42,673 nucleotides of DNA from an uncultured Lachnospiraceae bacterium (GCA_910587105.1 CAJUMB010000029.1:1-42673), one strand, 5' to 3'. Shown: positions 1 to 7,777, counted from the first letter of the stretch. Notes: a model not told the origin generated them from the sequence alone. Program-made: numbers and translations.

Positions 1-134
1 TTAAGGCGCTGGATTTCTTTCTGGAGAGCCTTATACTCCTTGAGGGTGACCGTTTTCTCCTCTGATACCTTGATAGGGGAAAGCTACTTTACCCAGCCGC
101 TGATTGTACTCCGGTTTACGCCATATTTAAAGAT
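1..134 (-). pseudogene. Remnant of IS3-family transposase OrfA (cut by window edge)
   Basis: Read on the minus strand, this stretch encodes KYGVNRSTISGWVK, an in-frame TAG at 84-86, then LSPIKVSEEKTVTL and KEYKALQKEIQRL. The first part is the helix-turn-helix and the last part the start of the leucine-zipper-like coiled coil typical of IS3/IS150-type OrfA proteins. A second in-frame TAG lies at 135-137, just before the homology begins, and no start codon is visible. The gene is therefore broken at its 5' end and internally, and its 3' part lies outside the window. It follows a cobalamin riboswitch in the same orientation, so an insertion here probably separated that riboswitch from its original target (inference). 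Confidence 0.75.
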
Positions 135-194
135 CTATGGAGTGTCTTTCTACGCCTTATGCCTTCGGATACTCGTCTCACTATACCAAACACC

Positions 195-371
195 AAGATG
201 CCCGTCTCCTGACTAAAGTTCAAACCTACTCACTGCCCTTCCCAAAACTGTGTATGTCATTGTCCTGACATGACACATTCCAGTGGCACGCAGCTTTCGT
301 ACTCATTACAGTAGGGATAAAACTGTGCCGGAATCTCACCGGACTTCCAATCGAAATATATTCTATACCAT
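195..371 (-). ncRNA. Cobalamin (B12) riboswitch aptamer
   Basis: On the minus strand the conserved core elements of the cobalamin riboswitch occur in order. GGAAGTCCGGTGAGATTCC and GGCAC (about 323-348) are followed by CCCTACTGTAATGAG (302-316), GCCACTG (281-287), GGGAAGG (about 237-243) and AGTCAGGAGACGGGCATC (197-214). The last is the hallmark 3' segment. The RNA would read leftward into the degenerate transposase fragment, so no intact regulated gene is visible. No convincing promoter was found between it and the hairpin at 374-405. It may be orphaned, or it may control a gene beyond the left edge. Confidence 0.9.
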
Positions 372-373
372 CA

Positions 374-405
374 ACAGCCGGGAATCACTGACGATTCCCG
401 GCTGT
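374..405. terminator. 13-bp perfect hairpin, probable terminator
   Basis: A perfect 13-bp inverted repeat (374-386 and 393-405) has a 6-nt loop. The T-rich tract (about 411-425) is on its plus-strand 3' side, so as a classical intrinsic terminator it reads rightward. By position it also ends the minus-strand feo operon just before the B12 riboswitch, and could act bidirectionally. Confidence 0.6.
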
Positions 406-415
406 CACTTTCTTT

Positions 416-559
416 CTATTTTTTTCTGTCACATGTGGAACTGCATCCGCTGCACCCGCAGCCGCAGCCTGTCTCTCCTTTTTTCCGTTTTCTCCAGTGA
501 TACCGCGCCACCGCCGCCAGGCAGGCCGCAATCACCAGAACCACCAGAACGTCTCCCAT
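416..559 (-). CDS. FeoB-associated cysteine-rich membrane peptide (47 aa)
   Basis: This small gene encodes a 47-residue protein. It has one hydrophobic N-terminal segment (about residues 4-19, VLVVLVIAACLAAVA), a basic stretch (RKRKK), and a cysteine cluster GCGCGCSGCSSTC near the C terminus. That layout matches the FeoB-associated Cys-rich membrane protein family often found beside feoB in Firmicutes, which is thought to help ferrous iron uptake. The ATG at 559 lies 1 nt after the stop of the upstream Fur-like gene. A strong GGAGGTGG ribosome site lies inside that gene's end, so the two are probably translationally coupled. The cysteines could bind Fe2+ or an Fe-S cluster, but that is inference. 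Confidence 0.85.
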   Translation of the reverse strand: MGDVLVVLVIAACLAAVARYHWRKRKKGETGCGCGCSGCSSTCDRKK

Positions 560-560
560 T

Positions 561-812
561 TTATTCCACCTCCCTGCAGCAAACATCTCTCAATACAATC
601 TTTCGGTCTAGAACCCCGATTTCTTCCAGCGTCTTGATCATCCGGTATACAGTAGCAGCTCCGATATCCGGGTCTTTTTTATGCACCTGATAATAAATTT
701 CCTTACAGCAGGAGCAGTCATTTGCCAAAATCGTGTCTATGATCAGCCTGCGCTGGTTTGTGACACGATATCCTTCCTCTCTCAGCTTCTGCAGTATCAC
801 GTCTCTTGACAA
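561..812 (-). CDS. Truncated Fur-family regulator, DNA-binding domain only
   Basis: This 83-residue protein carries the Fur winged-helix domain (RVTNQRRLIIDTIL, then GAATVYRMIKTLEEIGVL) and stops at RDVCCREVE. It lacks the C-terminal dimerisation and metal-sensing domain of usual Fur proteins (about 130-150 aa). Cysteine groups occur at NDCSCC and at CC near the end. I chose the TTG at 812 because GGAGG sits 8 nt upstream; an in-frame ATG at 833 would add seven residues but has no clear ribosome site. It is the fourth gene of the feo operon, after feoB. It may act as a FeoC-like accessory or as a one-domain regulator of the operon. Its role is inferred from context. Confidence 0.75.
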   Translation of the reverse strand: MSRDVILQKLREEGYRVTNQRRLIIDTILANDCSCCKEIYYQVHKKDPDIGAATVYRMIKTLEEIGVLDRKIVLRDVCCREVE

Positions 813-860
813 AATAAATTCCTCCTTCTGCATGTCAGTTACTGTAAAAGTTCTGCCATT

Positions 861-2909
861 TTAATAAAACAGCCCAAAGAGATGATACACCACAAATGCC
901 ACAACATAAGCGGTGAGCATCTGATAGCCCACAGCCCGCAGAGTCCATTTCCAGGAACCCATCTCCCGTCTGATAGCCCCCACTGCCGCAAAGCAGGGCA
1001 TACACAGCAGGTTAAAAGTCATATACGCCCAGGCAGCGGCAGGTGTGAAGACCGACGTGATGGCTGGAAGGGCTTCTTCTCCTGCGCTCACCGCCTCAAT
1101 CACCTGGTCGGAAACTCCTCCGAACAGCTGGCCGAAAGTGGCTACAATGTTCTCTTTTGCAATCCATCCGGTGACCACTCCCACGCTGGCTCTCCAGTCT
1201 GCAAATCCCAGGGGGATAAAGATGAACTTGATGGCATTTCCCATGGAGGCAAGGAAGCTGTCTTCCATTTCACACATGCCGCTGAAGTTGAAGCTGGACA
1301 GCAGCCAGATCAATACCGTGGAGCCAAAGATAACCGTCCCCGCCTTGACGGCAAATCCCTTTACTTTCTCCCAGGCATGAATCAGCACGCTCTTTAAGGT
1401 GGGTATCCGGTAAGCGGGCAGTTCCATGATAAAGTTAGATACCTCACCGCCTTTCAGGAGTTTTCCCAGGATAAACGCACTGGCCACAGCTGCCAGAAGT
1501 CCGATCATATAGATTCCAAATACAATCATCGTCTGATTGCTGTTCACAAATAAGGTCACTGCAAACATTAAATATATGGGAAGCTTCGCCCCGCAGGACA
1601 TAAATGGAGTAATCATCATAGTAATTTTCCGGTCTTTATCATTTTCCAGTGTCCGGGAAGCCATCAGCGCCGGCACCGAGCATCCGAATCCCATCAGCAG
1701 AGGGATAAAGGAACGCCCGGAAAGGCCGAAGTGGCGGAAAATCCGGTCCATCACGAAAGCCACACGTGCCATGTATCCGCTGTCTTCCAGGAATGACAAC
1801 AGCAGGAACAATACCAGCACCAGGGGCAGGAATCCGGCCACTGCGCCGATACCGTCCATACAGCTCAGCACCAGACCTAGTGCCCAGTCAGAGGCGCCGG
1901 CAGCAGTCAGTCCCCCTTCCACCAGTCCGGTGAGTGCACCCCAGGCTGTCTCCACAATCCCTGCCAGCCATACACCGGGGCTGGGAAGGCCGGGGATGAA
2001 CAAGAAGTTTTCACTGAATGTTGCCGCAAATAGAAGATACATCACTGCTGCAAAGATGGGCAGTGCCAGTATCCGGTTGGTGAGTATTTTATCTAATTTA
2101 TCCGACCTGGTCTCCACATGTCCCGACTGGGCCTTTTTCACCGTCTGTTTCACCAGCTGGCCGATATACTGATACCGCTGGTCTGCAATAGCCGCTTCCG
2201 TATCTCCGTTGCATTTGCTGTCCATCCGTTCCACAATGTCCTGGATGGTGCCGGACTGGGCGGGTTTTAGTGTCTTCGCGATCACCTCATCTCCCTCCAG
2301 CAGTTTAATAGCCGTCCACTGACGGTCCCCCGGTGTCCCCTCGGTGAGATGCTCCTTGATTTCTTCAATGGCCTGCTCAATGTCATCACCGAAGATGAGC
2401 AGCTGATTGGACGGCCGGGCCCCGGAAGCGGTCTTGTGGGCCGCTTTCATCAGCTCATCCAGTCCTTTTCCGGTTCTGGCCACTATGGGCACCACAGGCA
2501 CTCTCAGAATCTGGGACAGCTTCTGGCAGTCAATCTTATCTCCACGGTTCTCCACTTCGTCCATCATATTCACGGCCACCACCGTGGGAATTCCCGTCTC
2601 CAGCACCTGCAGTGTCAGATACAGATTGCGCTCAATGCTGGTGCCGTCCACGATGTTAATCACCGCATCCGGTTTTTCCTTCACAATATAGTCCCGGGCT
2701 ACGATTTCCTCAGCTGAATACGGGGAAAGGGAATAGGTTCCCGGCAGGTCCAGCATGTTGATTTCCTTGTTCTTCTTGTATGTACCTTCTTTCTTATCCA
2801 CGGTAACCCCCGGCCAGTTTCCCACATGCTGCCTGGAGCCGGTGAGCTCATTAAACAGCGTGGTCTTCCCGCAGTTGGGATTGCCTGCAAGCGCTATTGT
2901 GTAAGACAT
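861..2909 (-). CDS. feoB: Ferrous iron transporter FeoB
   Basis: FeoB is the inner-membrane Fe2+ transporter with an N-terminal GTPase. The 682-residue product has G1 GNPNCGKT (residues 9-16), a G3 DLPGTYSL, the FeoB-type G4 NMMD, and a following helical spacer. A polytopic membrane part contains two Gate-like segments, including FIPLLMGFGCSVPALMASRT and ITPFMSCGAKLPIYL with the conserved cysteines. Length is normal for Firmicute FeoB. The ATG at 2909 has GGAGG about 11 nt upstream. It lies downstream of two feoA genes (81-nt gap) and upstream of the Fur-like gene, in one minus-strand operon with an iron-responsive-looking promoter. Confidence 0.96.
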   Translation of the reverse strand: MSYTIALAGNPNCGKTTLFNELTGSRQHVGNWPGVTVDKKEGTYKKNKEINMLDLPGTYSLSPYSAEEIVARDYIVKEKPDAVINIVDGTSIERNLYLTLQVLETGIPTVVAVNMMDEVENRGDKIDCQKLSQILRVPVVPIVARTGKGLDELMKAAHKTASGARPSNQLLIFGDDIEQAIEEIKEHLTEGTPGDRQWTAIKLLEGDEVIAKTLKPAQSGTIQDIVERMDSKCNGDTEAAIADQRYQYIGQLVKQTVKKAQSGHVETRSDKLDKILTNRILALPIFAAVMYLLFAATFSENFLFIPGLPSPGVWLAGIVETAWGALTGLVEGGLTAAGASDWALGLVLSCMDGIGAVAGFLPLVLVLFLLLSFLEDSGYMARVAFVMDRIFRHFGLSGRSFIPLLMGFGCSVPALMASRTLENDKDRKITMMITPFMSCGAKLPIYLMFAVTLFVNSNQTMIVFGIYMIGLLAAVASAFILGKLLKGGEVSNFIMELPAYRIPTLKSVLIHAWEKVKGFAVKAGTVIFGSTVLIWLLSSFNFSGMCEMEDSFLASMGNAIKFIFIPLGFADWRASVGVVTGWIAKENIVATFGQLFGGVSDQVIEAVSAGEEALPAITSVFTPAAAWAYMTFNLLCMPCFAAVGAIRREMGSWKWTLRAVGYQMLTAYVVAFVVYHLFGLFY

Positions 2910-2990
2910 CTTCTCTAATCCTCCTCAAATAAGTTAGCTATTTCTAACCACCATCTGGATAAAATGGGCAGATGTATGCCGCTGCCCTTT

Positions 2991-3209
2991 TTATTCCACC
3001 ACAATCCTCATAGCTTCTTCTTTCCGTAAGCTCAGCTCATAACCCCGTATGTTCACCTCAATGGGGTCCCCCAGGGGTGCTGCTTTGATCACTTTCACGC
3101 TGGTCCCAGGGGTCACTCCCATCTCCATGATTCTTCTTCTGGCCGGGCCTTTATCCCCGATCGATACCACCCTGCCCTCACTCCCGGGTTTTAAATCTTT
3201 CAATGTCAT
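2991..3209 (-). CDS. feoA: Ferrous iron transport protein FeoA (copy 1)
   Basis: This 72-residue SH3-like protein has the FeoA signature: MTLKDLKPGSEGRVVSI, the RRRIMEMGVTPGTSVKV turn, APLGDPIEVNIRGYELSLR, and a terminal AMRIVVE strand. FeoA proteins are cytoplasmic partners that support FeoB activity, probably through its GTPase domain. The ATG at 3209 is preceded by GGAGG with 7-nt spacing. This copy is closer to the consensus FeoA than its neighbour upstream and has the GDPIEV(N)I(R)G motif in full. It stands between the second FeoA-like gene and feoB in the same operon. Confidence 0.92.
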   Translation of the reverse strand: MTLKDLKPGSEGRVVSIGDKGPARRRIMEMGVTPGTSVKVIKAAPLGDPIEVNIRGYELSLRKEEAMRIVVE

Positions 3210-3223
3210 TGTCTGTCCTCCTT

Positions 3224-3436
3224 TTATGCTACACTAATCTTTGTGGCCAATCCCCGGTTCAGCGCAATCCTCGCACCCTTGATCTTCAAAATCAGACCGC
3301 TGGAGTTCTCCCCCACCACATGGACTTTCTCACCCACTGTAAATCCCAGATCCTGCAGGTGCCGCTTCATTTCTTCCTTCACCCTGAGTTCCATAATCGT
3401 CCTGGTTTCCCCGATTCCCACCATCGCCAATGCCAT
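3224..3436 (-). CDS. FeoA-family protein (copy 2, first gene of operon)
   Basis: This 70-residue protein is a second FeoA-like SH3-fold domain: an N-terminal strand, KEEMKRHLQDLGFTVGEKV, then VVGENSSGLILKIKGARIALNRGLATKI. It lacks the PxGDPxxV motif of the canonical copy and instead has SSGLILKIKGARIALNRGLA, the form seen in the divergent FeoA of tandem-FeoA clostridial operons. It is 14 nt upstream of the other feoA and is the first gene after the promoter at 3528-3556. The two copies may form a heteromeric FeoB partner (inference). Confidence 0.88.
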   Translation of the reverse strand: MALAMVGIGETRTIMELRVKEEMKRHLQDLGFTVGEKVHVVGENSSGLILKIKGARIALNRGLATKISVA

Positions 3437-3501
3437 ACTCTTCCTCTCCCTTTCTATATTCTGGGTGTTTCTGTAAACCGCGAATATTTAATTTCCTAAA
3501 A

Positions 3502-3516
3502 TGAGAATTGCTATCA
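3502..3516. promoter_or_regulatory. Fur-box-like site overlapping feo transcription start
   Basis: TGAGAATTGCTATCA matches the 7-1-7 Fur core TGATAATNATTATCA at 11 of 14 informative positions. It lies just downstream of the feo -10 box, where a bound repressor would block transcription. It is the nearer of two such sites around the promoter. Confidence 0.6.
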
Positions 3517-3527
3517 TTTATGTGAAT

Positions 3528-3556
3528 AGTATATTAGTCTTGACTAATTTTGTCAA
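3528..3556 (-). promoter_or_regulatory. Promoter of the feo operon
   Basis: On the minus strand, TTGACA (3551-3556) and TATACT (3528-3533) are separated by exactly 17 nt. This is a near-consensus sigma-A promoter about 90 nt upstream of the first feoA start. A palindrome TTGAC-N7-GTCAA (3539-3555) overlaps the -35 region and spacer. Confidence 0.85.
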
Positions 3557-3565
3557 GGGGTTAAT

Positions 3566-3580
3566 TGATAATATTTCTCA
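3566..3580. promoter_or_regulatory. Second Fur-box-like site upstream of feo -35
   Basis: TGATAATATTTCTCA matches the Fur 7-1-7 core at 12 of 14 informative positions. It lies about 10 nt upstream of the -35 hexamer. With the site at 3502-3516 it brackets the promoter, which fits iron-dependent repression by a full-length Fur encoded elsewhere. Confidence 0.6.
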
Positions 3581-3608
3581 TTTATTTTCTTTCACAAAAA
3601 ATGCCGCA

Positions 3609-3656
3609 AAAAACAGCCATGCAGATATCCCAAAACATATCTGCATGGCTGTTTTT
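3609..3656 (-). terminator. Strong hairpin terminator after putP
   Basis: A perfect 20-bp inverted repeat (3609-3628 and 3637-3656) with an 8-nt loop is A-rich on one side and T-rich on the other. It ends the minus-strand putP transcript and separates it from the feo promoter. Confidence 0.85.
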
Positions 3657-3705
3657 CTCACATCTCATATCTCTATCTGTTTTATGCTCTTCTATTCTTT
3701 ACGCT

Positions 3706-5256
3706 CTATTCCTCAACATTTCCTGTACGCACCCGCTCAAACTCATCCACGATTTCCTGAGAAGGCGCTTTGGTGGCAAGACTGCACACCACGATCATCA
3801 ATATACTTAAGGCAAATCCCACTACCAATGAATACAGTCCCGTGGCGGCTCCTGGTGTCTGCCCGCCGGCCAGAGGAATGTAATCCCACACAATCACAGC
3901 CAGACCTCCTGAGAGAATACCTGCAATGGCTCCTGCCAGATTGGTCCGTTTCCAGAACAGGGACAGCAGGACAATGGGTCCGAATGCAGACCCCAGACCT
4001 GCCCAGGCATTAGACACCAGCCCCATAATACTGCTGTTGGGGTCCCATGCAATGATAAAGGCCAGAAGTGCCACTACCGCCACAGTGATACGGCTGATGC
4101 GCAGAACCTTGGCGCTGTCCGCCTCTGTACGGAAATATCCACGGTAAATATCTTCGGAAACGGAAGACGCAGCCACCAGAAGCTGGGAATCCGCGGTGGA
4201 CATAATAGCCGCCAGAATTCCGCACAGGAAAATTCCTCCCACAAAGGGCAGAGCCAGATCCTGTGTAAATACTTTTGTGATCATCTCAATAAACACACTT
4301 TCTGTAGATGCCTGTCCTTCTGTACCCAGCAGTACAGGGTAGAGATAAGCACGGCCCAGGACTCCAATGACACAGGCGGCCCCCAGCGACAATGCCACCC
4401 AGATAATAGCGATAACCCGTGATTTTTTCAGCTCTTTCTCACTTTTCACAGCCATAAACCGGGTGAGAATATGGGGCATTCCGCAGTACCCCAGGCCCCA
4501 GGCCAGCTGGGAGATAATATCAATGGCGCGGTAAGGCTCTCCTCCATTGTGCCAAAGGCTCAGATAGGCATCTGCTCCCCCTGCCACCTGGCTTTGTACC
4601 AGAAGATCACGGAAATCTCCGCCCAGCAGAGTCCAGGCTGCAATGGGTACTGCCAGAAGACCTATGAGCATCAGTGTTCCCTGAATAAAGTCCGTGGTAC
4701 ACACTGCCATGAAACCGCCCATAAAGGTGTAAGCCAGAATTACCAGCGCACCGATGGCCAGAGCGATATGATAATCCAGCCCGAATACAGAGTGGAACAG
4801 CTGTCCCCCGGCTGCCAGAGCAGATGCCGTATAAACCAGGAAAAAGACCACAATCACCACAGAAGAAATCAGCAGCAGAATCCTTTTCTTATCCCGGAAC
4901 CGGTTCTCAAAGTATTCCGGCAGAGTCAGGGAATTGTTGGCAGCAATGGTATACCGGCGCAGCCTCCCTGAGATAAATACCCAGTTGCACACTGTACCGA
5001 TAAATAATCCGATGGCAATCCATGCCTGCCCGGTACCCAGGGCATAGATGGCTCCCGGAAGGCCCATCAGGAGCCAGCCGCTCATATCTGACGCCTGGGC
5101 CGACAGAGCAGCCACCCAGCCGCCTAAACCCCGGCCGCCCAGGAAATAATCTTCCGCACTTTTTGTCTTTTTCATAAACACAGCACCAATTGCCACCATC
5201 ATCACAAGATAGATGACAAAGGCCGATAAAATAATCATTACTTTACTACTCACCAC
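3706..5256 (-). CDS. putP: Sodium/proline symporter
   Basis: This 516-residue membrane protein of the sodium:solute symporter family imports proline with Na+. It shows the PutP N-terminal signature (KKTKSAEDYFLGGRGLGGW, then LSAQASDMSGWLLMGLPGA), a dozen or so hydrophobic helices, and the AIMSTADSQLLVAASSVSEDIY segment that carries Na+-site residues in this family. Length is normal (about 490-520 aa). The start is GTG at 5256 with AGGAGG 8 nt upstream. It overlaps the end of the DUF5662 gene by 7 nt, so the two are coupled in one operon and end at the hairpin at 3609-3656. Proline is the likeliest substrate from family similarity. Confidence 0.92.
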   Translation of the reverse strand: MVSSKVMIILSAFVIYLVMMVAIGAVFMKKTKSAEDYFLGGRGLGGWVAALSAQASDMSGWLLMGLPGAIYALGTGQAWIAIGLFIGTVCNWVFISGRLRRYTIAANNSLTLPEYFENRFRDKKRILLLISSVVIVVFFLVYTASALAAGGQLFHSVFGLDYHIALAIGALVILAYTFMGGFMAVCTTDFIQGTLMLIGLLAVPIAAWTLLGGDFRDLLVQSQVAGGADAYLSLWHNGGEPYRAIDIISQLAWGLGYCGMPHILTRFMAVKSEKELKKSRVIAIIWVALSLGAACVIGVLGRAYLYPVLLGTEGQASTESVFIEMITKVFTQDLALPFVGGIFLCGILAAIMSTADSQLLVAASSVSEDIYRGYFRTEADSAKVLRISRITVAVVALLAFIIAWDPNSSIMGLVSNAWAGLGSAFGPIVLLSLFWKRTNLAGAIAGILSGGLAVIVWDYIPLAGGQTPGAATGLYSLVVGFALSILMIVVCSLATKAPSQEIVDEFERVRTGNVEE

Positions 5257-5816
5257 TTCTTTCTCCTCCTTCTTTTGTTCCTGCCTTCCGGCAGATATAC
5301 CCGGCGTATGTAGGCAAAAGTCTTCTGTTCCCCTTTTTCCGCCAGCATACGCAGCAATCCTTCCAGCTCCCGCTTGGTAGTCTTATGGATAAACCAGATA
5401 CGGTCTTTATTTTTCAGAAAATACTCCAGAGGCGCCGCATCTGTGTAAGTATCTCCACTGTAATTTCTGCAGGCACTGATTCTGTCCATAACCATCTCCG
5501 CCACATATCTGCGGGGCATAGGGGCCCCGGCGATCACTGTATCTGCCTGGGGGGCATAATCCACCCAGTATTCAAAATGATGTTTGTTCCGCCCCTGATG
5601 GTGCAGCCAGGATGGGGACACTCCCTTATCCTCCCGCTCTCTGTTGTTAGGGCTTCGGTATCCCTGATAATATTTACACCCTGCCAAAAATTCCACAGGG
5701 GAATACTTGGAAAGATCATGCAGAAGGCCCTGCCTGTACAGTCCTACGCGAAAACAATATTTCATCACCAGCCATTTATGCCGGGTAATTGTCTTAAAAT
5801 GTTTCCAGGGATGCAT
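5250..5816 (-). CDS. DUF5662 family protein
   Basis: This 188-residue soluble protein belongs to the DUF5662 family, whose function is unknown. It contains LLHDLSKYSPVEF, an HD-like metal-binding motif, and later HHQGRNKHHFEYW, a histidine-rich stretch that could complete a metal site. A GRNKRRRRKKW tail is strongly basic. Its ATG at 5816 lies 23 nt inside the upstream GH13-like gene, next to a GGGAGGAGG site, and its end overlaps putP by 7 nt. Co-transcription with putP and a degenerate glycosidase homologue gives no clear pathway. A metal-dependent hydrolase is possible but only inferred. Confidence 0.8.
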   Translation of the reverse strand: MHPWKHFKTITRHKWLVMKYCFRVGLYRQGLLHDLSKYSPVEFLAGCKYYQGYRSPNNREREDKGVSPSWLHHQGRNKHHFEYWVDYAPQADTVIAGAPMPRRYVAEMVMDRISACRNYSGDTYTDAAPLEYFLKNKDRIWFIHKTTKRELEGLLRMLAEKGEQKTFAYIRRVYLPEGRNKRRRRKKW

Positions 5817-7713
5817 CCATACCTCCTCCCTTTCCTTTCACGGACTTAGTCAGCGCCTCTTCCTCTCTGGCCTCAAGGACTAAAATGGTGCGGGCAGGCA
5901 CTGCCACATACTTCAACGCCTCTGTCTTTTCTTCCTCATCCTGGACAATCCAGGAACACTGGGGTTCCTCCTCCTCACAGGTTTTCATCACCACACTCCA
6001 CCTCATCCGGTCCGGAAGATGGGGAAGAGCCAGCCGCTGAGTCTCCCAATGCAGATTACAGGCCAGATAGAGGAATCCATCTTCCCGGCTGTCGTCCGTT
6101 CCATACCCTTCACAGTACATAATACCGATCTGACGGTTGCCCGGTTCCATATCCCCAAACCAGGCCCGGTCTCCGTGATAGGAAATATCCGGATATCCCA
6201 ATGAAAGATAATCCATGCCCCGGGGCTCACAGGACATATGCAGCACCGGGTGGCTTTTCCTCAGAATAACAGCCTCTTTGACAAAGTCAACCATACTCTG
6301 ATTCAGCCTGGCTCTGCTCCAATCCACCCAGCCAATCTCATTGTCCTGACAATAGGCATTGTTATTGCCCTGCTGAGAATTTCCAAATTCATCCCCGCCA
6401 TAAATCAGGGGCGTTCCCTGGCTCAGCAAAACCATGAGCAAAGCGTTTTTCACCTGCTGTGTCCGCAGTGTGCGGATGGCCTTTTTGCGGGTGGGCCCTT
6501 CTGCACCGCAGTTCCAGGAGTAATTATAGACACTTCCGTCCTGGTTGTTTTCCTTATTCGCCTCATTGTGGCGCTTCTCATAGCTTACCATATCCTGGAG
6601 GGTGAATCCATCCTGATTGGCTATATAATTGACCACTGCACAGGTATCCGGATTCCTGCGCATACGGTAAATGGCACCTCCCAGAGAATCCGCATCTCCT
6701 TTGAGCCACTTCCGCATATCCTGCTTAAATCCTTCATTGTATTCCGCCACATACCGGTTCTCACCGCCTGCCCCCACTCCCTGGAAGAGCAGTTTGGTAC
6801 GGCTGAGCACCGGGTCCTGGACCAGCAGGCTCTGAGGAACATCCCCCACCAGATGAAACCCATCAATATGATACTGGATTCTCCAATGCCTGAGAATGGC
6901 CTGTACCATCTGGGGATTATATCCCTGCGGAAAATAAAATTCCATGATGCATTCCATCTTGGCTTTGTGCAGCGCTTTCACCAGCTCCTTAAATTCCCCT
7001 GCCGGGTCGTCCTGCCTGCAGCTGTAAGCCGCTTTCGGAGCAAAATAATAGCCCTGGGTATAGCCCCAGAAATTCAGCGGCAGCCGGTCTCTCATTTTAT
7101 AAACATACTCCGGCGGCATGTCTTTTGGTGCAATCACTTCGCTGAATTCATAAGCTGGCATCAGCTCAAGTGCTGTTACTCCTAATTCCTGAAAATATGG
7201 GATCTTTTCCTGCAGTCCCGCAAACGTTCCCTTCCGGCGGACTCTGGAATTCTTATGCATGGTATATCCACGCACATGCACTTTGTAAATCACCATTTCT
7301 TCATAAGGATACATTGGCAGCCAGTCATTTTCCCATGGAAATTCTTCCGATAAGAAGAACCCGCATCTGACCTTGTGGGGCAGTCCCGGATCATTCATTT
7401 CCCCAAATCCTCCCAGCCCCCGCAGTACCACTGCACAGGGGTCCTGGACAATCCGATCTCCCATACGGTAGTTATATTCATGACATGCCGGATCAAACCC
7501 CAAAACATGCACCGCATAGACACTGCCCGTCCGATACATATCTCCCAGGGGAATCTCCTTGGCCGGCTCCGAGTCCCCTTTTTTGTACACCAGCAGACTG
7601 ACCTCACTCTCGTTTGGCGGTACGGCCACAGCAAAATTATATCCCCCGCCGTCTCTTGTAACCCCCAGCGTACTGGGATTTCCCCTTTTGAAGCTAAACT
7701 TTCGATCCTCCAT
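5794..7713 (-). CDS. GH13 isoamylase/debranching-like protein, catalytically degenerate
   Basis: This 639-residue protein aligns with GlgX/isoamylase-type GH13 enzymes. It has an N-terminal CBM48-like domain (residues about 10-110), a TIM barrel starting near YEEMVIYKVHVRGYT, and the diagnostic stretch DGFTLQDMVSYEKRHNEAN. The four catalytic regions are altered. Region I reads CIMEFYFPQG (about 255-264) in place of xILDVVYNHT. Region II reads GFHLV, so V289 replaces the nucleophile Asp. Region III reads KLLFQG, with Gln for the acid/base Glu. Region IV reads NQDGF, keeping the Asp but replacing its His. The frame is intact, so it is probably a maintained non-catalytic protein, perhaps glucan-binding (inference). 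The ATG at 7713 has AAGGAGG upstream. Confidence 0.85.
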   Translation of the reverse strand: MEDRKFSFKRGNPSTLGVTRDGGGYNFAVAVPPNESEVSLLVYKKGDSEPAKEIPLGDMYRTGSVYAVHVLGFDPACHEYNYRMGDRIVQDPCAVVLRGLGGFGEMNDPGLPHKVRCGFFLSEEFPWENDWLPMYPYEEMVIYKVHVRGYTMHKNSRVRRKGTFAGLQEKIPYFQELGVTALELMPAYEFSEVIAPKDMPPEYVYKMRDRLPLNFWGYTQGYYFAPKAAYSCRQDDPAGEFKELVKALHKAKMECIMEFYFPQGYNPQMVQAILRHWRIQYHIDGFHLVGDVPQSLLVQDPVLSRTKLLFQGVGAGGENRYVAEYNEGFKQDMRKWLKGDADSLGGAIYRMRRNPDTCAVVNYIANQDGFTLQDMVSYEKRHNEANKENNQDGSVYNYSWNCGAEGPTRKKAIRTLRTQQVKNALLMVLLSQGTPLIYGGDEFGNSQQGNNNAYCQDNEIGWVDWSRARLNQSMVDFVKEAVILRKSHPVLHMSCEPRGMDYLSLGYPDISYHGDRAWFGDMEPGNRQIGIMYCEGYGTDDSREDGFLYLACNLHWETQRLALPHLPDRMRWSVVMKTCEEEEPQCSWIVQDEEEKTEALKYVAVPARTILVLEAREEEALTKSVKGKGGGMDASLETF

Positions 7714-7777
7714 CTTCGGGCCTCCTTCTAGTCGTCACTTTTGATCGCTGCTCGTCTGCTCTTTTCATTTACAATAC

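Noticed and set aside
374..405. Hairpin considered as part of the riboswitch expression platform
   Set aside because: It lies upstream (5') of the aptamer on the minus strand, so it cannot be its downstream platform; a terminator is more likely.
283..690. Plus-strand open frame across the riboswitch and the Cys-rich gene
   Set aside because: It covers a structured RNA and a known minus-strand gene and encodes no recognisable domain.
2699..2890. Short minus-strand frame inside feoB
   Set aside because: Same-strand out-of-frame shadow of the FeoB G domain.
6238..7185. 315-codon plus-strand open frame within the GH13-like gene
   Set aside because: Antisense shadow; no family similarity, no ribosome site and the minus-strand frame shows GH13 features.
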